DNA of 64,000 bases from the NCBI GenBank assembly GCA_949130495.1, contig OX422207.1:707764456-707828455 (forward strand), written 5' to 3'. Each line of letters starts with the position of its first letter. The first letter of the stretch is position 1. The DNA is from Sambucus nigra. Lineage: Eukaryota > Streptophyta > Magnoliopsida > Dipsacales > Adoxaceae. Made by a program: the position numbers and the translations under genes. The notes below the pieces were generated by a model. That model made no database searches, was not told the origin of the DNA, and saw nothing but the letters and a program-made list of their open reading frames with translations. Shown piece after piece: positions 22,013 through 34,588 of the stretch.

Positions 22013-23290
22013 CGAGTTTGCCAACGAGTTCCTATATAGGCCACTGGAATGTCGTTCGAAGTGTCGTTCGAATGAACATGATGTTCTAACGAGATTTCTA
22101 ACGAGATTTCTAACGAGTTCACACTGGAACTTCGTTAGAAGCCTCGTTCGAACGAGATTTCGTTTGAACGAGTTTTGGCGGGAACATTTTTTTGATAGTT
22201 TTGAGCAGTTTTTCCCATGTTTCCCACTTATTTTCCCACTATCTTTTGATGGAACTTTTTAAGTGCGGAAATCAAGTTTTCTTACTTAGCTTTTCATTCT
22301 ATTCCAACTCCTAAAGAGAGTTTTTGAGAGCAAATTCTTCCAAGAAAAGTTCATGGTTTTGAGTGTCTAATTTTTCAAGAACAAATAATTTAACACTATA
22401 GTTTTCACCCAAAGTTTGTTTATCCAAGTTCCTTTATATATATACATTGCTTGGAGTTTTTGGCACCGGTTTATCTCTACATCCGTTTGAAGAGATCGTT
22501 CAGGTTTCCTTATAAATCCCTCAAAGAAGAAGAGCTTGTTTTGCTGCGGCATTCTCATGTGGTGAAAGGCACCATGTGTGGTTGACGGTGTACCTATGTC
22601 TCATTGGTGAAGGCCAAGATTCCAATGGAGCTCTGGGGTTGTCTACTAGGCAGAGGTGTTTACAAGAAGAAGCGTCGGGCCTTGAGAGGGATCAAGTCGA
22701 GTGTTGTAAGTCTTACTATCTTGTAATTATAAAATCATACTTAGTAGACTTAAGGCTAGGGCCGTCCGAGGTTTTTTCTCGTCGTGGGTTTTTCCTCGTA
22801 CATTGCGGCGTAGTGATTTATTGTTTATTTTATCTTTTGCATAATTCACCTAGAACGCATGCTTAGGTAAAAGGATAAAATTTGGTTTTAATCACTACTT
22901 GTTTAATTTGGTGCTAAATAAATATTGGGTAATGTGGGGTTAATTAAAGTCATTAATTTAGTTTGTTAAAATTTGGTTTGGCCTAATTTGATTAAATGAA
23001 AAATATGACTTGGGAAAATTTGTAGGACTTGGGTTAATTAATTGTGTTTAAGTGAAATCAAATTGTGTGTGTTGTCATCATATTTCACTTGGTTTAATTT
23101 TAATATGAATATAAATGAAATTTTGTTTAATTGAACCATCATCTTCACTTTCGCATCTCTATAACAAGGAAATTAACTTTTTGTGAAGTACAAAGAAGAT
23201 TTTATTTCAAAATTGGGAGCCTTTTGTTCCAACAATTGGTATCAGAGCTTTGATTGAGAAAATTCTTGCTTTTTCAACATTTTCCTTTTG
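22013..23290 (+). repeat. A1 3' LTR, second part, followed by a primer-binding site
   Basis: 22013-23234 matches about 10194-11423 of the 5' LTR, including the palindrome array, TATA box (near 22435) and the TTCCAACA end. Directly after it comes TTGGTATCAGAGC (23236-23248) and about 40 bp of leader matching 11438-11466. A 3' LTR should be followed by host DNA, so this LTR also looks like the 5' LTR of another copy. The 96-codon frame at 22576-22866 is the LTR counterpart of 10764-11000 and is not a gene. Confidence 0.82.
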
Positions 23291-24870
23291 AGTTTTTTTC
23301 GTTACAACTAGGAGTGAAGCTCTACAAAAGATGAATATGATGATGAGTCAAAGAAAATAACATTTGCACATAATATTTGATGGAACTTGGTATCACCACA
23401 CCCTTTTATATCCCACAACTTCATTTACATGTTTAAAGATATTATTACCCCTGACACCCTTTTAACATTCATTTCCTTAGACAATCCATTTTCTAAATTT
23501 CACGTTATCTTTTGGTATTAAAAAAAAGCTGCAATTAACTTTGAAAAAAAATATGCACCTAAGAAGTTACAACTAACCTGGATATAAGAGAAGAGCTACT
23601 ACTATGTTTGCAAAAAACAACAACTAACTTTGATTAAAAAAAGGCAACACCTAAATTACAGTTATCTATAATGAAAAAAACTATGTCTAACTTTGATAAC
23701 ACAAAACATCAAACAAACTTTTATTAAAAAAAATTACTAACTATAATAAAAAGTTATGTTTTTAATCAAAGTTAACTCTTAGCTGTAATTTTATTTTCAA
23801 AGTTAGCTATAGCTTTTTTAAGCAAAGCTAGTTATTTTTATCAAAGTTAATTGTTGTTTTTTTAATAAGTTATTTGTAATCTTTATTTTTTATCAGCGTT
23901 AGTTGTAACTAGTTTACTGTAATTTTTTTTTTTATCAAAGTTATTTGTAGAATTATTTTTAAAGTAAGACATAGCTTTTTTTTTGTTTTTTTTATCAAAT
24001 TTGGATTCAATCTTTTTTCTACCAAAGTTTGAATCCAAATTTATGCAAGGTGCGTGTATCCAATTGGATACACACACCAATTGATATGTCTTGCATAAAA
24101 ATTTGAAAAACTACTTGCAATATCCATAGGTGTGTGTACCCAATGCGTATAATAATTTATGCAAGACATAAATATATTTTCATGCATGTGTTGAGTCCAC
24201 TATCTTAAAACACTTTGAGAACGTAAGAAAATAATAGAGGTTGATATAATTAAGATATGATACCTGGAGGAAAAGTTTAACACCCACCTTTCAAAAGGAA
24301 AATATAGATTTGTTTCATAATTTATTTTGAATTAACTGCACATTGGATATATTGTCTCCACCTTTGTCTTCTCATAAAAGTCTCCAATTACTTGCAAGTA
24401 AAATTTAGTGGTATTTTAAGTTTACCCATTATGTAACTATCATTATTTAACATTACCTACAATTTTATTTTTATTTAGCTTCACAATGCTTTTTGACATT
24501 TAGCGATGAAAAAGGTCACAAAAATGAACACATTAAATGTGAAAATAGGTTTTAAAAATAAACACAATGGTTATTAGTGTTGAATAATAAGAACTAAATG
24601 AGGGGTAAAGCCAAAATACTTTAAATTCTAACCCTAAATATAATATTATTATTTAGACTGTATATTACAATATTATTATTTTTAAAAACAACCATTAACA
24701 CTTTATATTATAATATTATTATTTTTAAATAACGATTAGCACACGGGCTTGGTGTTGGAAAAATTATGTCCCAACTGACCACTTTTATAGTCGTCGCCAA
24801 TATGATGATAGCTATGTTATCTAAAAGAAATCTTTTTGTTATCTATGACGATATAGACTGGATGGATTCT
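23291..24870. other. AT-rich non-coding region with fold-back motif
   Basis: No coding similarity. At about 23530-23995 the motif AACTTTGAT and its complement ATCAAAGTT recur many times, the first orientation mainly on the left (to about 23720) and the second mainly on the right (from about 23757), giving a fold-back arrangement. From 24480 onward it is AT-rich with repeated TAATATTATTATT. Confidence 0.6.
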
Positions 24871-24877
24871 GAGATTC

Positions 24878-25500
24878 GTGGGGAGAGTTCAAGGTCCCGC
24901 TAGTCCCCTAAGTGCAAAACTCGAAGGAATATTCCATGGACTCAACATTGAAATTTGCAAGAAATGGAGAAAAGTCTACCTAAAGAATGACTTCTTGCAA
25001 ATCATGAATATTATGAAGCAAGAAGACACTAGTAACCACACGCTTGAATACAACATCGAAGATTGTAAAAATAGATTATGTAATTTTAGGATTTAAAATA
25101 ATATTGATTATGGATATAAGATAATAAATATTTTGTTTTCATTTTTAGTCCCTATTTTCAAATTAAAGGGATACGTGGCATGTTGTGATTGGTTGACGTT
25201 TTATGAATATGGGTCCGCGCCAGCGACTTTATTCAAAAATATGGACTAAAACCATAAATAAAATGTTTGTTGTCCTATTTTCAAAATACATATTACAATA
25301 TGTCCTAAATTTACAAAGCCCCTTGTAAAAACCTTTTGAAGTGCACTAATACGATCATTTTCCATGTTCCTAGATATAGTAACATTGAAGCAGATTGTAT
25401 TGCACGCTTGGCCAAGAAAGTGAAGGAATTGTATGTTGAGTACGACACGGTGCCGAATGGATTGGTCAAAATGCTCGATCATGAACTAATCGAGGCAGGG
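24878..25500 (+). pseudogene. RNase H-domain fragment (LINE-type RVT_3), interrupted
   Basis: 24878-25096 encodes LEGIFHGLNI, KKWRKVYLKND and NIEDCKN, matching the central part of the plant RVT_3 RNase H domain at the end of L1-like LINE ORF2. 25336-25500 encodes IIFHVPRYSNIEADCIARLA, the C-terminal motif with its Asp. About 240 bp of unrelated AT-rich sequence containing a small inverted-repeat element separates them; an intron with GT near 25098 and AG near 25340 is an alternative. The end is disrupted by the hAT MITE and the sequence resumes at 26375. Confidence 0.75.
25143..25251. mobile_element. Small inverted-repeat element (~109 bp)
   Basis: TTTTAGTCCCTATTTTCAAA at the left and the reverse complement of TTTTAGTCCATATTTTTGAA at the right form imperfect ~20-bp inverted ends. 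No clear target duplication was found, so MITE status is tentative. Confidence 0.5.
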
Positions 25501-26366
25501 GCGAAGCCAGACATTTATGATGGGGGGGACCGCAATTTACCGGGGGTTCGGGGGCGGAGCCCCCGGGGTGATTTTTTTTAAGGTTATTTATGCTTTTATC
25601 CAATATTTTAGCACTAAAAATATATTGATCATAAGCATTTTTCAACAATATCTTATATATTCACCATCAAAATATAATAGTTGCACCACATGCAAAACAC
25701 ATGTTTTCACAGTAACTAAGATCCAACATTATAAAGTAATTGTTGGAACATAATACAAAACACTAGCAAATCACATGGACATATTTCTACAACACAAAAA
25801 TAAAATAATTGAAATTTATTATTTTCCCTAAAACAATTAATTACCATATATTAATTGAACACTAGAATATCATATAAAAATTTAAAATTACAATAAGCTT
25901 GATTAACAATTAACAATGATAGTCAACAATTAAAATAAATTAAAATATTTCCATTAATAATACTCTAAGAGTTAACAATGGAAATAAACCTTTGAATAAG
26001 CCCTAAAACATGTAGATACCTTTGATATAACCATTAAAATATGGAGATACATTTGCTTTGAATAAGCATTAACATATTAAAATATTAGAATTTCTAACAA
26101 TCAAGATATACTTTTGCTTTGGTAATGCCTTTGGAAAAATATGGAGAAGTCTTGAAAGTTGACTACACTGGTGGTCCCCGTGAGATAGTGATAGAAATAA
26201 GAGATATTTTATTTTTAGTTAACCTAAAGATAAAATAAGGTTTGGGCTTGGGCCTTCTTTTTTGTTTCGCTTGAAAATATAATTATATTACATGTAGAGT
26301 AATTTTTTTTCCAAAAGATTGGTAGGGGCCACGGCTCCCCACTGCCATGGCCCAGCTTCACCACTG
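25496..26366. mobile_element. Ac-like non-autonomous hAT element (MITE), 8-bp TSD
   Basis: CAGGGGCGAAGCCAG at the left matches the inverted right end (CAGTGGTGAAGCTGG as reverse complement), and AATCGAGG flanks both sides (25488-25495, 26367-26374). The 871-bp element encodes no transposase. A GC-rich block near its left end (GGGGGCGGAGCCCCCG) can form a hairpin. It interrupts the RNase H fragment. Its termini are close to those of the 4054-5049 element, so the two may be mobilised by the same transposase. Confidence 0.93.
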
Positions 26367-26374
26367 AATCGAGG

Positions 26375-27187
26375 AGGGTTTCACCCTTGTCTAGTCCTGT
26401 CTGGGTGTTCCCTGTTGGTACTGTTTGTCTTTGTTTGCATTAAAGTTCATGGGATAAAATAGTAGATAAGAAGAATAGAAGAGAAATATTGTACAACCCC
26501 AAAATATAAATGTATGAACAAACCTAAATAACATATCTAAAGAATAAAATGAAATGAAGATAGAAATCAAGATGACTATCCAAAAAGAGTAAACCAAACA
26601 TTATAAACTATTTCAGTATCCTATCCATGACACATTTTTTTAGGAATTTTAGTTCTCCTCCAATAATAACTATTTCACCATCCTATCCGGTTCAATTCTA
26701 CATACATTTAGAGACTAATTCGGGCCCTATGAATGTGGCTCCAAAAGTGGAGGATGTCAGGAATACAATAGAGCTGCTTCAATTGAACCATGACCTACAT
26801 AAACCATTAACATTGAGACAGGATCGATTGGAAATGTAAATTTTTTTGTGAATTGTGATTCGTGCATTGCCAGAGTGGAGTGTTTGTACAGAGCCATGAT
26901 GGGAAGAGTTAGTTCACTGTAATGGTCGTATCCATTTGTTGGTAAGATTAATCAATGGGCCAAAGAAAAGTGGAAGTCAAAAGGGGAAGTTCATATCTGG
27001 GTTCTTCATTCCTTCATTTTCTTAATTGTTTTTGCATTTGTCCCTAAGGAAAATAGAATATTAGAGGGAAAGGGAAGGATATTTTATGGAGTTTAGCCGA
27101 GTCTGAAAAAATGGAACCCTTTGGAAGGTTACATGAAAGTTCCACAATGTTTAAATCATAGGTAGATTCGACCTATGTGTAATCCTA
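26375..27187. other. Non-coding: LINE 3' end and L1 5' region
   Basis: The first ~80 bp continue the LINE whose RNase H lies before the hAT MITE (TTGTTTGCATTAAAGTTCATG resembles an L1 3' UTR). The remainder has no recognisable coding sequence; it may include the 5' UTR of the following LINE. The frame at 26627-26839 is unrecognised. Confidence 0.4.
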
Positions 27188-28775
27188 TTTCCATATGGGG
27201 TGATGAGACCTTCAAAGCCATTAGAGAGTTTTGGGAGGTATTCTTAGAGATAGATGATGCCAATAAATGGGGAGTAGAGCTTTAGTGGGCTAGAATTCTA
27301 GTTGGATAGGGAGAATAACCTATGGGTAATTTGAAGGTTCATGTAGTTGGATGGATCTTTCACATAGTAGTGTGGGTGAAGCACCATTGTTGTTTTTATG
27401 ATGACAATTTACTGAACTCCCCCAAGGTACAAAATACCATCCATGTTCGAACGCAAAATGAGAAACAAAAGATGTCCAACTTTGGCAACAAGAGGGAAGT
27501 CACTTTGAGGAAAGATTTATTAACTCGGGTCACTGGTGGTGACTTGGAACACCCGGAGGTGGTTGTCATGTAGATGAGCACAAGAGAGAGTTAGAACTTA
27601 CATGTTATTTGTAAGGGTACTGAACTGGTATCTGCCTCACACAAGGGCACCGCCGACAAAGTGGAGATTGAATTCCAATTAAAAAAGATGTCGGGATGGA
27701 CTTAAACGACTGTGATAGTGGTCCCTGGTTCTATATGGGGGTGGGGAATGACGATAATTATACTGGTTGGAAGGATGGGTTCAATGATGGAGTTCCTAGT
27801 AATAAAATAAGGTTTGGGCGAAAGTTCTAGGAGGAAGAATTTACGTCCGAAGTGGGTACCATGAGAACCACTAAGGTGGAAAAACATCCTTAAAACTTTG
27901 GACGTTTATCGGGAAAGTACTCTGGATTGGGAGACAATGGACATGATATGTATTAAGAATGGGAGGAAAACTTAAACATATGATATGAAAAACAAGTGTG
28001 GGGTGCAAAAGCGTTGGGTTTAAAACTGCTACAAGTGGGTCGCTTCAAAATGATAGGGTACAAGTGGATGTAAAAATGGGAAATTTCCTGGGTTCTTGGA
28101 AACCTGCACCTCATTTCAAGAGTGGTTTTATTTTCTATTTTGATGGGGTAATTCTGATAATTCCAAAATTATTAGCAACCTGGATTTTTACATTGTGAAT
28201 TCTCTACTGAATCTTAAAATTTTTTGAAAACTCATTAAAGTTTCCAAAACAAGTAGAATAAAAAAAAAAAAGGGGGGGGGGGGGGGGGGGGGAATAAGCT
28301 CTTTGACAGTATATAGGACTAGGGGACAAAGAGTGTTATGGTGGAGAGGGTTATTGGACATTGTTTAACTATGGTGGTGGCTAGTGAAACAATATAATTT
28401 TTTACATGATTCAGGCTATTCAAAATTTGATAAGGGTGAAATAAGTGATATGAGAGGGGCGGGTAGGGCAATTCACTAGTTAATATAAGTGATTTACAAA
28501 ACTCAAAACTCTGGGTAGAGACATTGAAGTTGAGAACAGGGTCGAGGAATGGTATAAGAGGGTGAGAAAAGGAAGAGGTATGGGACGAGGAGGGGTGGGG
28601 AAGCCAGTTAGAGTAATGGGTTGAGGATTTAATGAGGTAACATGAGTTTCATAGAAAATGAGTGAGCTTAAGGAAGTCATGTTGTTTGAAAAAACTGATA
28701 ATGAGGTGAGGGGGGATAAGTGGAAGTCTATGGGGTTAGAGAATAGTCCTGGGGGAATTAAGTTATGCGGATCTA
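27188..28775 (+). pseudogene. L1 LINE ORF1 (DUF4283-like), decayed
   Basis: 27190-27300 reads IWGDETFKAIREFW and FLEIDDANKWGVEL, matching the DUF4283/RRM-like domain of plant L1 ORF1 that binds the element RNA. An open stretch runs 27322-27573. The rest of ORF1 is full of stops. An A11-G21 homopolymer lies at 28261-28292. ORF2 starts at 28777. Confidence 0.65.
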
Positions 28776-28776
28776 T

Positions 28777-30297
28777 ATGAAACCTCATATGATCTCATGG
28801 AATATGAGAGGGTTTAACGAATTTGCCTAGCGTGGCCTAGCTAGTGGTATAACTGTGAGATGGAACCCTAATATCTTATGCATGGAGTAGTCAAAATTTA
28901 TCCGAGTGGATAAAGAGAAAGCTTGGTCTATTTGGGTAGGTCGTAGGATTGATTAGTGTTCTTTTGCTATCGAGGTGTTTTAGGTAGACTTATCATCACG
29001 TGAGACTCCAGAGTCATAAATAAAGTGGAAAGTTTGATAGGCAATTGGTATGTATCTTGTTTATTTAGGTGTGTGGATGATGTGTTTATTTAGAGATTCT
29101 CAGGGGTCAATGAGACGATGGCGTATAATATTAGATGGCAATTGTGGGAAGAGCTAGCTCTCATCAGTGTGATTTTTAGAAAGCCCCGATGCTTAGGGAA
29201 GATTATAATATGGTGTGGTTTGCATTAGAGAAGAGTCAGAGCGGATGCACTTCAGATATATACGGGAGTTTTCTGAGTTTATTGATGACATGGGTTTATT
29301 ATACCTTCCTCTATTTATTGATATATTTATTTGGTCACATACCTTTCGTTTCTTAACTAGATCATTTTCGAGTATCCTAAGGATGGGAGGACAACTTACT
29401 TAGGCGGATTTAGTCTTAATACCCAAGGTTTAAGACGGATCGTAGACCAATTATTTTAGAGGGTGGGGGTTATAGACATGTGAGGAATTATTCTTATTTC
29501 GAGAATATTTGAATTAAAGAGGAGGATTTCTTAGTCAGGGTAAAAAGGTTGTGGAAATTTCATACAGTGGAAGGTTTGTCTAGCCTCAGATTGGAAAGGA
29601 TGATGGAGATTCATGAGAAAAAATTAAAATAATGGAACAAAGAGGTGTTTATGAGCATAAGTTAGTCCACTATAAGGTATATGAAGGAGATCAGGCTCCT
29701 ACAGTGGTGTGGGATTTTAGAAGAGGAGAAAATACCTAAGGAAGAGATACAATGTTTGATTTGAAGATGAATTGTTCCAGAGGAGATTAGTTAGCGACAA
29801 AAGTGCGGACTTTTTGGGTGAGGGAGGGAGATAATATTACTAAATGTTTCCACAATGTAGACTACCCATAGAGTCACTTTAATCATATTCAGAATATATC
29901 ACTGCATAGGGTGGACTTTGAAGAATTCGGTGACGTTAGGCTATTAATCATTTTTAGAGACTCTATAAAGAAGAGGAAGTGTGGAATCATAACTTAGTTA
30001 GGGATGAGTTGGGTATCATTTCGAGGATGAATGTTGAATATCTGGAGGGTTCCCTTTTAAAATATCAAGTTATGGGTGCTGAGATTTATGAGAGGGGACA
30101 AGGCTCATGGACTGGATGGATTAACTATGGCTTTCTTTTAGCATTATTGGCCATTTGTGAGAGATAAGTGATGGATTTATTCACGAAATTCCATGCCAAA
30201 GGCTCGTTTTAGAGGAGACTTAATATAATGTTCATTACCTTTATTCCTAAGATTCAAGACTCAATCGATGTATGAAACCTCTGACCTATCATCGCAA
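28777..30297 (+). pseudogene. L1 LINE ORF2: endonuclease and start of RT, decayed
   Basis: ATG at 28777 opens MKPHMISWNMRGFNE, the standard start of a plant L1 endonuclease (ISWNxRG motif). Downstream pieces in shifting frames include REGDNITKCFH (about 29815-29850) and the RT start with a K(A)xGxDG-like segment (about 30096-30120) and NIMFITFIPKIQD (near 30235). The RT is cut at 30297 by element W. Many stops make it inactive. Confidence 0.75.
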
Positions 30298-33200
30298 TAT
30301 TACACCCTGCTTTTTGGTATAAATGCACAAGAAGTACATATAAAGAAATGAATTAAAGCTACGACGAAATAACATACTTTTATTCATTATTATATAGGTT
30401 TACATAGGGTTGTACAACTGCAGGGGTGAGTTACATTTTTTTAGTACAAACTATAATGTAGAAAATCGAAAAGCATCACTCAGTGATCCCATCCGGCTTA
30501 TTGTATACCCATACAGTCACATACACAAATAGGTGATCGATATCTATCTCTAATAGGTAATAGATATTATCCTCTTTGTCCGGTCTCATCTGGAGAAAAA
30601 AGAAAATATCAAAAATATGCTAAGACGGTTCTACCAATTCTGTAATAAGTATATATGTATAGGTGAGAGTGGGAGTGTGAATAGAATCAATGTCTTATCA
30701 ATGCTAAAAATATAAGACGATAATTCCATCAGTTAACAAAGAACATTAAAGTTATGGAACTAATAATCCCATACTTATCGGTTTATTTAAGAAAATAAAC
30801 TTCGTTACCAGTTTATTAAGGATCATTTAGAGAAAGTCATGGATTCTTGAACTAATAATCCCATACATATCAGTTCACCAAGGGGTATGGAAGTAATTAA
30901 GCCGTCAGTAAAACTATAATAATGATTATAATCAATAATAAACTCAAAACGTTTGGGAAAAAGTAACCAGCTATGCACACAATTAAAGTGCTAATCATAC
31001 ATATGTAGCAATAATCAAGGCTCTCCATTATCTGAGACCAGTAGGCCAAGTAGTTAGTTTCATGGGATAACACGCTAGTTTACTTCCTAGCGTATATAGG
31101 AGTAGCTTGGTTTCGGTTTCTACCATATATAGGAGTAGCTTGGTTTCGGTTTCAATGGTTAAGATGGATTATCCATGGAGAATTTCAATTTTCCAGGTTT
31201 CGAGTTCAAAATACACATGCGATCGATTTGAGCTTAATCGACATATTCATGGCTTTTGACCATTACATTCGAAATCCTTAGGTTGTAATGAAGTTATATG
31301 TATCTTCAAATCAAACTTTCTATCATTATATCAATATTCACGATTGAAGATCAAACTTTAATGGTGTTTCTTCATATTTTTTCTATCCAAGGCTTTTTTA
31401 TACGTAAAATCTCGTATATTGTGATTGTTCTATTTATACTAATCACACAAAAAGAAAATATAATTCAAAGAACTAAAAATTACTCATAAAATCATAGTGC
31501 ACCTAGTTTGAGTGGAATTTCGAGTTTTTGAACTAAAGTTTGAAGTGTGTCTTAACTATTGGACTTGTAGGGTATTTAAACTACTTTCTCAGGGATTGGG
31601 TTGCTATAATTGGGTTATGGATTTGAGCTTATTATGTGAAGTTTTCAAAGTTGGTAAGTGTGGTTCACATGTGTGCATGGTTTTAACTTCTAGTTCTGAT
31701 TTGGAGAACTAGGTGGATAGGGGGTTGCTGAAATTAAGGAAATTTGGAGGTTTGGTCCTTGGTTGGTCATGTAATTACATTTATATCCAAAAAAGTAAAC
31801 TTTTTATAAAGTATAGGAGTAATTTTATAATTTCAAAAAGTTTTGAGGGTTCTAATTGCGATATTATGTTATTTGGAGTCTAAAGGATTAATTTGAAATA
31901 AAGTTGGGGTTTAAGGATAAAATACACATTATGTAATCTTACTTTAGAATTTTTTGGGGCTATTTTGTAATATAATGAAACTTTAAAGGGTCTAAGTAAA
32001 TTCACCAAATACATTAAATACATTATGAATATTGGATAATTCCACATTAATTCTAATTGATAGGTTATAGAGCCAATTTGCTTAGAAATTGTGAAAGGTT
32101 CAATATATCTGGGGGCTAGGTTCTCTTTCTTTGCAAAGAGTAAAATTCTTTTTCGGGGAGAAACTTTTCGAAATACTTGAACATCAACTTGAAATTCTAA
32201 GGGTTTTTGACGTTCGTTTGCATAACTTTTATGTCATTGTTGAGCTATCTTCATTTTCTCTCGAATTTGTTGTATTCTTTCAGTGCTTTTTTGGATTATT
32301 TCAGGACCAAATTGTTTACTATTTTCCGATTCTATCCAACATGCTGGTGATCTACGGAGTCTCCCGTATAAATCTTCTGACGGAGCATCTTTAATACTGG
32401 ACTTATAACTATTGTTATATGAAAATTTGACAAGGGATAAATACACATTCTAATTTTCAAACATATCTAACGTACAAGAACGTAGCATATCTTCTAGGGT
32501 CTGGATTGTACGTTCTAATTGTCTATCCATTTGTGGGAATAATGTGATACTTAAATGAAGTTTAGTACACATTGCAGTTTTCAATTATTTCCAAAAATTT
32601 CCTACAAAACAATAATCTCTATCCGATACAATGGATAAATGAATTATATGTAATCGAACAATTTCTAGAAATTAGAGTTGCTAAGCTTTTAGAATGAATT
32701 TGTGGTCTCTAGGGGTAGAAAATGAGTAGATTTGGTAATTCGATCTACTATTACCCAAATTGAATTATATCCTCGGGATACACGAGGTAGTACATTGAAA
32801 AAATCCATGGTAATATGATCCCATTTCCATTCAGGAATTGGTAAGGGTTAGAGAAGTCCACCAGGGTGTTGGTGTTCAATCTTTAATTATTAACAAGTGA
32901 GACATTTCCTTACAAAATTCTCCATATCATGTCTCATATTTGACCACCATTATTACATCTTCAAATCATGGAACATTTTTTAACTTCCGGGGTGAATAAA
33001 GAATTTTGAATGATAAACTTCTTGCAGTACTTTCTCTCGAAGAGATGCGTTATCAGGAACATATAATGTATTTCGAAATCATAACCCGGTTTTTTTCACG
33101 TATGAAAAAGAAGGATTTTTGTTGGAAAAGTTTTTGTCCAAAAGAATCTTGGGTTTTTTAAACTAATATTTTCTCTCTGAACTCAGGATAAGCAAAAATA

Positions 33201-33681
33201 TTAAATAATTTTGCAAAAGGAATTATCAACTGTAGGTCATATTTCTCTATGGTAGCAACAGTATCGTAGGAGATTAAAGAATGGAGTCTTCCTACTGGAC
33301 TTCAACTTAAAGCGTCAGCTACTACTTTGCCTTTGCCTTGATGGTAATTTAATTTAATTCTATAATCTTCCAAAAATTCTATCAAGCATCGTTGCCTTAA
33401 ATTTAAGTCTTTTAGGTAAAGATATATTTCCAATTTTTATGATCCGAAAAGACTTGAAAATTTACACCCTAAAGGTAGCATTTTCAATGCAAAAAACTAC
33501 AATGTTAATTTGAGATCGTGTACATGATAGTTACATTCGTGAGGTTTGATTAATCGTGACCCATATTCTATAACTTTCTCATTCTGCATGAACACACATC
33601 CTAGTCCTTGTAATTAGGCATCAGTATACCCGTCGTAGCTCATGTCACTAGAATGAATAGTGAGGATAAGATCACAGTTAC
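30298..33681 (-). mobile_element. Old Ty3/gypsy element W (chromovirus-like), 3' part
   Basis: The left edge TATTACACCCTGC looks like a mutated TGTTACACCC end of a gypsy LTR, abutting the L1 RT. 30298 to roughly 32000 holds LTR and 3' non-coding sequence with no ORF similarity. 32050-33665 holds minus-strand RNase H and integrase. The right side is cut by copia A2 (LTR start 33682, preceding bases GTTAC). The LTR-interior boundary could not be placed. Confidence 0.65.
32050..33665 (-). pseudogene. pol: Gypsy W pol: RNase H and integrase, decayed
   Basis: Minus-strand translation in several frames shows RNase H pieces ([18 protein letters not shown] near 33560-33610; NYHQGKGKVVADALS near 33310-33350) and then integrase pieces: QMDRQLERTIQTLEDMLRSC (near 32490-32540), YLSLVKFSYNNSYKSSI (near 32390-32440) and a C-terminal RYIEPF...IGSITYQL segment near 32060-32110. 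This order and the QxERTIQTLEDMLR signature fit plant chromoviruses (Tekay/Del-like). RT is missing because A2 inserted. No frame longer than 87 codons survives. Confidence 0.8.
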
Positions 33682-33904
33682 TGTAAGGACACAATTCTCC
33701 AATTGAGTCTTAATATAGTTTTGGCTCAATTCTGGACAAAAATGTTTATATCATAGGATAGTGTTCAAGTGTACCTATTCAAGCCTATGATGTGTTTAGT
33801 TGAAGACTTAGTGGCAAAGAGTATAAAACTTCATCAAATGCCGAGTTTATATGCCTCGTTTCTACGTTATCAACAGTGGTTCCATGCTCTTAAGGTATGA
33901 ATGC

Positions 33905-33979
<75 letters not shown>

Positions 33980-34588
33980 AGGAGTTTGGAACAAGTTTAT
34001 TGGGTGTTAGGTTTTAAAACTGTGTTTTGTTTTCAGAAAGATTTCCATTAAAACTTTTATATAAAGTATATAAAGACTTTTGGGCTAAAAATGAAATTTT
34101 TGGAACTTTCGGTAAGTTCGTTCGAACGAGATTATCGTCGAACCACAAGTCGTTAGAACAAGTTTGCCAACGAGTTCCGGGATTGAGTTCTGTAACTTCG
34201 TTCGAAATGTCGTTCGAACGAGATTTCTAACGAGTTCAGTTTTCAATACACTGGAACTTCGTTCAAAGGTCGTTAGATGGTCATTCGAATGAGACTTCGT
34301 CCAAACGAAAATCTCGTTCGAGCGAGTTTCCAGCGGGAACAGTTATTTGGCAGGTTTTGAGCAGTTTTCCCACTTTCTCCACTTGTTTCTCGACTAACTT
34401 TTCTCAGATCTTATAATATGCGGGAATAATTTTTCTAAACCAACCTTTTCATAATATTCTAACTCCTAGAGAGAGTTTTGAGAGTTGATTCTTCCAAGAG
34501 AAAGTTCATGATTTTGATTGTTCATTTTACAAAGAAAAAGCCTTTAAACACTTAGTTACACCCATATTTGTTTCTTCCAAGTTCATAT
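33682..34588 (+). repeat. A2 5' LTR, first part
   Basis: It matches A1 LTR from TGTAAGGACA through the palindrome array (34115-34328) to just before the TATA box. The (TA)n tract is the longest of the family (33907-33977). The last five bases, CATAT (34584-34588), are the target duplication of the Tat insertion. Confidence 0.9.

Larger units (their letters stand above)
9723..23234 (+). mobile_element. Copia element A1: sirevirus-like, gag-only, interrupted
   Basis: The 5' LTR is 9723-11423, followed by a tRNA-Met-type primer-binding site, a short gag-like ORF, about 2 kb of non-coding DNA, polypurine tracts ending at 14414, and the 3' LTR starting at 14415 with the same TGTAAGGACACAAATTTCC. 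The 3' LTR stops at 14838 and resumes at 22013, only about 6 bases later in the LTR alignment, so a 7.2-kb block separates its halves. There is no protease, integrase or RT anywhere inside. The family has another member, A2, at 33682-51296. Confidence 0.85.

Noticed and set aside
24878..25500. Functional host RNase H gene with one intron
   Set aside because: The matching domain type is that of LINE ORF2 tails, the N-terminal motif is missing and a hAT MITE cuts the end; an intron remains possible but is less likely than decay plus insertion.
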